Positions 59,991 to 64,000 of a stretch of 64,000 bases of DNA are shown piece by piece (the first letter of the stretch is position 1; the number at the start of each line of letters is the position of its first letter). Source of the stretch: Mytilus californianus (lineage: Eukaryota; Mollusca; Bivalvia; Mytilida; Mytilidae). A program made the translations under genes and the position numbers. The DNA lies in contig NW_026262712.1 of the NCBI RefSeq assembly GCF_021869535.1, forward strand, positions 101,002,140-101,066,139, given 5' to 3'. The notes under the pieces were generated by a model. That model made no database searches, was not told the origin of the DNA, and saw only the letters and a list, made by a program, of their open reading frames with translations.

Positions 59991-62344
59991 GTCTAGATGC
60001 AAGATACAATATTTGAATCATCATAAGGTCGTTTTTTTTAATATTGTTTTACCTTACTTAGGAAAGTGGTATTACTGCATAACATAAGAGCAAACTGTAT
60101 ACATCAGTTGGGGTTCGACTCATCAGTCAGTCATTAGTTGGATAACAATTACCAAAAAGGCAGAGCACATAAGGACTCGATATGTGAGTACTCGCAGTTT
60201 CTAATTTCTAGTTGCAACCTCAATTACAGCAAATAAATAAAAGATGTTTTGTACAAACACGTTTGTCCTTTTTCGTTCACACGCAAAGCATTATAAAAAG
60301 GACTTTACCTAAAAGTGTTATGATATAATCAGTTTTACTTGCCACGCAAGTGTTATGATATAATCAGTTTTACTTGCCACGCAAAGCATTATAAAAAGGA
60401 CTTTACCTAAAAGTGTTATAATATAATCAGTTTTAATTGCTATTAGATGATTATGCAAATTCAACAAATCAATACACCTTGCTCAACAGGTGCTACTTAA
60501 TGTTAATCATCAACTAAACAATATCCTTGAATTAGTATTTTTGCATCAGATCGAACGTTATAAACTGAATCCTGATTTTCAGCAATAATATCAATACATG
60601 TAGACTCTGTTCCATGTTCCATAACAATTGATCTTATCAATATCATATGTTCCATTTTTGCATAAATCTAAGGTAAGATTAAGTATGTTCGCTCCTCTTG
60701 TTTTAGAATTTTTGCCAGCTTTTCGGAATCCTCTGGTTATATCCATTTAGTACCATTAAAAATATTTCCCTGCTAACACCTACTTTTCTTTTCATAATTT
60801 TATTACATATAGTTTAAAAAGCCATATTTGAAAATCCTATAGAATCCTTGTTATTTTTTCATAATTTTTTAAAGAAAAATGTGCCAATGTTAAATGTATG
60901 AAAAGTCTAGAGAGAATTATTTCCCGCCAAATTTTCAATGGCTTATATCTCGAAAACAAGCTCACGGACCCTCCATTTTTTTCCTGCTTTTTTAGTTCCT
61001 TTATTTATATACTATCAATTTATAACAGTCTTTAAAACAGCTTGTTATTTTGAAACAGAGTAGCGAACATCCTTAAGACACACTTTGGTAGTTTTTTTTT
61101 TGTTTTTTTTTTTTTTGCTACAGAGTCCAAATCAGTTACATAAATTATTGTTAAACGGCTCTTGTCGTTAAGAATGTTTTGTTTTTAGTTGGAAAAGGTT
61201 ATACATAAAGTTGATTTTATTGAAATGAAATCCGCCTTTCGTTCGTTTTAGTAAGGTCTATGCAATGCAAGGAAATTCACTATGGTGCTTTATAACAACT
61301 TTCACAATTGGAGCTTTAACATGATCCTTTTAAAAATCGTATAAATTGTTCGTTTCACCAAACAAAAAAGTACAAAGTTTGAAGAAAATTATTCCAGGCA
61401 AAGACAAAGATGTGACGCATCTTAAAAAATGGGAAATGAACTCGGGTCTTTGTCAAAACTTTTCACATATGCCCTCATGTCGTTGTGTTTTATACAAAAA
61501 TCATATGCTAACACAGACCCACCTATCATTTGTATACATACATAAATCTCAGAAGAAATTTTGTTTTTAATTATAATCCCGAAACCACAATAAATGACCC
61601 GGCTTTTTGTTGTCCACGAGTATAGTTCCCTTTAATTACCGGTATAGTGTATATTTACTTATTTTTTTTCTTTCCCTTTCTCATTCATTTCTTTGTTTTA
61701 TGGGGGTGGACTAGTGCTGTACATTACTCACACAAAAGATTTGACAAAAAGACTAGGTGCATTTTTTTTTAATGAGACAAAATGTTATAAAGAACTATTA
61801 GAGGCATTTCAATGTGGTATGTGATCTATACGTCAGTAACATCAGACGTCCATGTAGAAAATATAACTCCTTTAACTTGAGACGATGAATCGTCGAATTT
61901 TAGACATGATCCCTATATATGACCATGTTAATACGGGGAGTCTCAATATCGTTCAAGACCGGTAGGTGAAAAAACTTTTTGGAAAAAAGGACCAAAATAA
62001 GAGACGCTCTTTCATCGTATTGTAAAAGATGATTTTTTTTTATTCAACAACAAATTGCACTTCTTTGATGTTAACAATGTTCTTCACTTTAGCTAGCCTA
62101 GCATTCCAGCAAAGAGTCACTTTTTGTTTATACCTGAAATTTTTACGTATTGTTTCCGGAACATTTTTGGCCTTTGACTTTTTTTAAAAGTGTTTTATAG
62201 CCTATTCACTGGTATGTCTAAATAAAAAATTATTAGTAGTTTAAAAAGATTAAGATCTATAAAAGGGGATAATCTGATAAAAAAATTTAATTAATGTATG
62301 AATGTTGTGGAAATTTGAATATCACATTTTGAAAAAAAAAATAG
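59991..62344. other. No gene seen; small local repeat and retroelement traces
   Basis: 60066-60200 looks like a worn internal piece of the type A 3' UTR (GAGTACTCGCAGTTTC). 60281-60440 is the only clear local repeat. T-runs occur near 61090. No gene is supported. Confidence 0.45.
60281..60440. repeat. Local tandem duplication
   Basis: GCATTATAAAAAGGACTTTA and GTGTTATGATATAATCAG occur repeatedly: the first block twice, the second three times, joined by ACTTGCCACGCAA. Confidence 0.9.
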
Positions 62345-64000
62345 AAATGAATGAAAGAGTGCAATAATCACCGTTTTCTTAAATAAGAAACAAAATTCAA
62401 GAAGTCCCAACTCCGTTTGTGTTTGTATCGACCGAAAAAGCAGCCAACACTGAGACAGTGGTATGACGTAGAATGAAATTATAATGTCTTCTACATTCAG
62501 GTCATTGCGCACAACAGAGATACATATAGTAAACAGTGATAGCATAATCACATCACAGCTTAAGGCCTCTCCAGAACATTTGATGCACCCTATGTATTGG
62601 TTACCATAACCTACACACAAAAAAAACGTAAAATATGTTTTCATCTCGGCCTCTAGTAACTGTTCTACAACTAATCTTTCATTGTTTAACTAGTTCCTTA
62701 ACTACTACAAAAACCCTTCAAATGGTCGTTTGAAAATTTTAATTCCAAAACTATTTGCAGCAACTCATTTAAATCCGTCTTCTCTAATGAGAAAGGTAAA
62801 TATGCTAGATAGATTGTATATTTAAACGGGTTATAATGAGATGATTGAAGCTATTAGTTTTCCGCTTGACAAAATTTATGTACGTTTCGGTAATGAAGTG
62901 TATCAACAGGTTGTAAGTATTCCTTTGTGCACAAATTGCGCTTCTTGAATAGCAGACTTATTGTACTGTTATGAATCACAGTTCGAAATTTACCCAAAGG
63001 AACTTTCTTTAAGTAAATTAAATATAAACGGTTTTACATGGGCAACTCTCCATAAAATTTTTTCTCTTCTATAATAAATTTAATGAGATGAGGTATGATT
63101 GCAAAGGAAACAACTATCCACCAAAGTTCAAATAAAGTGGATGTGAGCAATTATAGGCAGCCTCCAACAATAAAAAAAATTACCCATACTATATAGTCGG
63201 CTATAAAAGGCCCCGACATAAAAAAATATGAAAGATTTCAATTGAGAAAACTAACGGCCTAATTTATAAAACAAAAAAACCAAATGTGACAGACATGAAC
63301 TAACGACAACCACTAAACTACAGGCTCCTGACTCGGAATAGGCACATCAAGAATTTGACAGGGTTAAACATTTCTGTGGGCGCTCAACCATACCCCTAAC
63401 CTGGGACAGTGGTGTAACAGGACAGCATATGAACAAACTATAAACAAACAGTTGAAAAAGGCGTTACTCAACAGATGAATACAAAGAAGAAAAAACATAA
63501 AACATAAACACAGACTAGATTTGGCAGGGTACTGATCCATCCTCATCCCTTACAACAATAGGACACCAATATAAAAATAAGGAGATGCTGTATGATTGCC
63601 AATGAAAGAACTATCCGCCAATTTCAAATGAAGTGGATGTGAGCAATTATGAGACAATCGTTCGGCCTTCAACAATGAGAAAACCCATACCGTAAACTAA
63701 GTACAGATCTGAGAGTACTCAGTAATGATATTTTTTTCTTTTTTTTTTTATGGGGATGTTCATTTTGCAACATCTTTCTATGTTTATATATCACAACTCG
63801 TTCGCTATGCCTGTGTCTGAAGTGACGTCTCGGATTTCAATGACCGTAATCTATGTATTACCGGTTACTTATTAAGTCAGGGATTTCGTTACCACAAATT
63901 ACTAAACACCTTTACTCAATTCTTCCATACATACAAATATTTGGTTTGGATGTTTGGCTGTACTTGTAGAAAAAGATTTGCACAACGATACTAATATAAG
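62345..64000 (+). mobile_element. Reverse-transcriptase element copy, interrupted and running off the window
   Basis: Sense on the plus strand. The N-terminal region (62400-62760) is decayed. At 62835-63060 the frame reads EMIEAISFPLDKIYVRFGNE, then VYQQVVSIP, then YCYESQF directly joined to YPKELSLSKLNING; the stretch with the catalytic YLDD motif is deleted. After an insertion (63066-63725) the coding part resumes at about 63775 as VYISQLVRYA, then DFNDRNLCITGYLLSQGFRY, up to FGCTCRK at the right edge. Stops and the missing catalytic motif make it dead. Confidence 0.8.
63066..63725 (-). repeat. Type A tail inserted in the reverse-transcriptase copy, itself interrupted
   Basis: GAGATGAGGTATGATTGC at 63083, ACAGGCTCCTGACTCGG, ACCTGGGACAGTGGTG and AATAGGACACCAA give the reverse complement of the 3' UTR. 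It breaks off at about 63570 and resumes with AACTAAGTACAGATCTGAGA at about 63696. The gap is filled by a second tail (63571-63698) that starts GAGATGCTGTATGATTGCC. So this is an insertion within an insertion within the plus-strand copy. Confidence 0.8.

Overview
The window looks like a gene-poor, AT-rich stretch of an animal nuclear genome. It is most likely from a bivalve mollusc; a mussel-type genome is my inference from the kind and density of interspersed repeats, not something the bases prove. Only one host gene can be named with confidence. Three exons at the far left on the minus strand encode part of the first nucleotide-binding domain of an ABCC (MRP-type) ABC transporter, and the gene runs off the left edge. 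Almost everything else is repeats and mobile elements.

Layout. 1-5500: ABCC exons, a 54-bp tandem repeat, a retroelement 3' tail, a ~175-bp tandem repeat and a broken cysteine-protease-like gene. 6310-22600: one ~16-kb satellite array of a 73-bp monomer (about 220 copies) with higher-order duplications. 23705-26331: a DNA transposon with ~68-bp terminal inverted repeats, holding a second inverted-repeat element, which itself holds a retroelement tail. 26836-28775: an AT-rich palindromic 21-bp array split by a 5'-truncated reverse-transcriptase element. 30761-33471: a 142-bp foldback, a MITE with TTA target duplication, and a TTAA-flanked element. 34785-41235: copies of the reverse-transcriptase family, including the longest one. 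42481-50703: the most interesting region (below). 51728-53391: another terminal-inverted-repeat element. 54700-60000: a diverged segmental duplication. 62345-64000: a reverse-transcriptase copy with two nested insertions.

The 42.5-50.7 kb region carries two halves of one transposase-like gene (Mutator-like/Kolobok-like by motif impression) on opposite strands, an I-PpoI-like His-Me finger nuclease reading frame, two 464-bp repeats that are nearly identical, and two 73-bp repeats. A single inversion of about 44758-49951 would explain the present order. Undoing it joins the transposase halves in frame, turns the 464-bp repeats into direct (LTR-like) repeats flanked by a short target duplication, and rejoins the two parts of a reverse-transcriptase element around a near-perfect palindrome. 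A histone-type stem-loop lies just downstream of the transposase stop codon.

One reverse-transcriptase family explains many short repeats here. The abundant short repeats are its 5'-truncated 3' tails, and two 3'-tail types (A and B) occur. No RNA genes and no CRISPR array were found.
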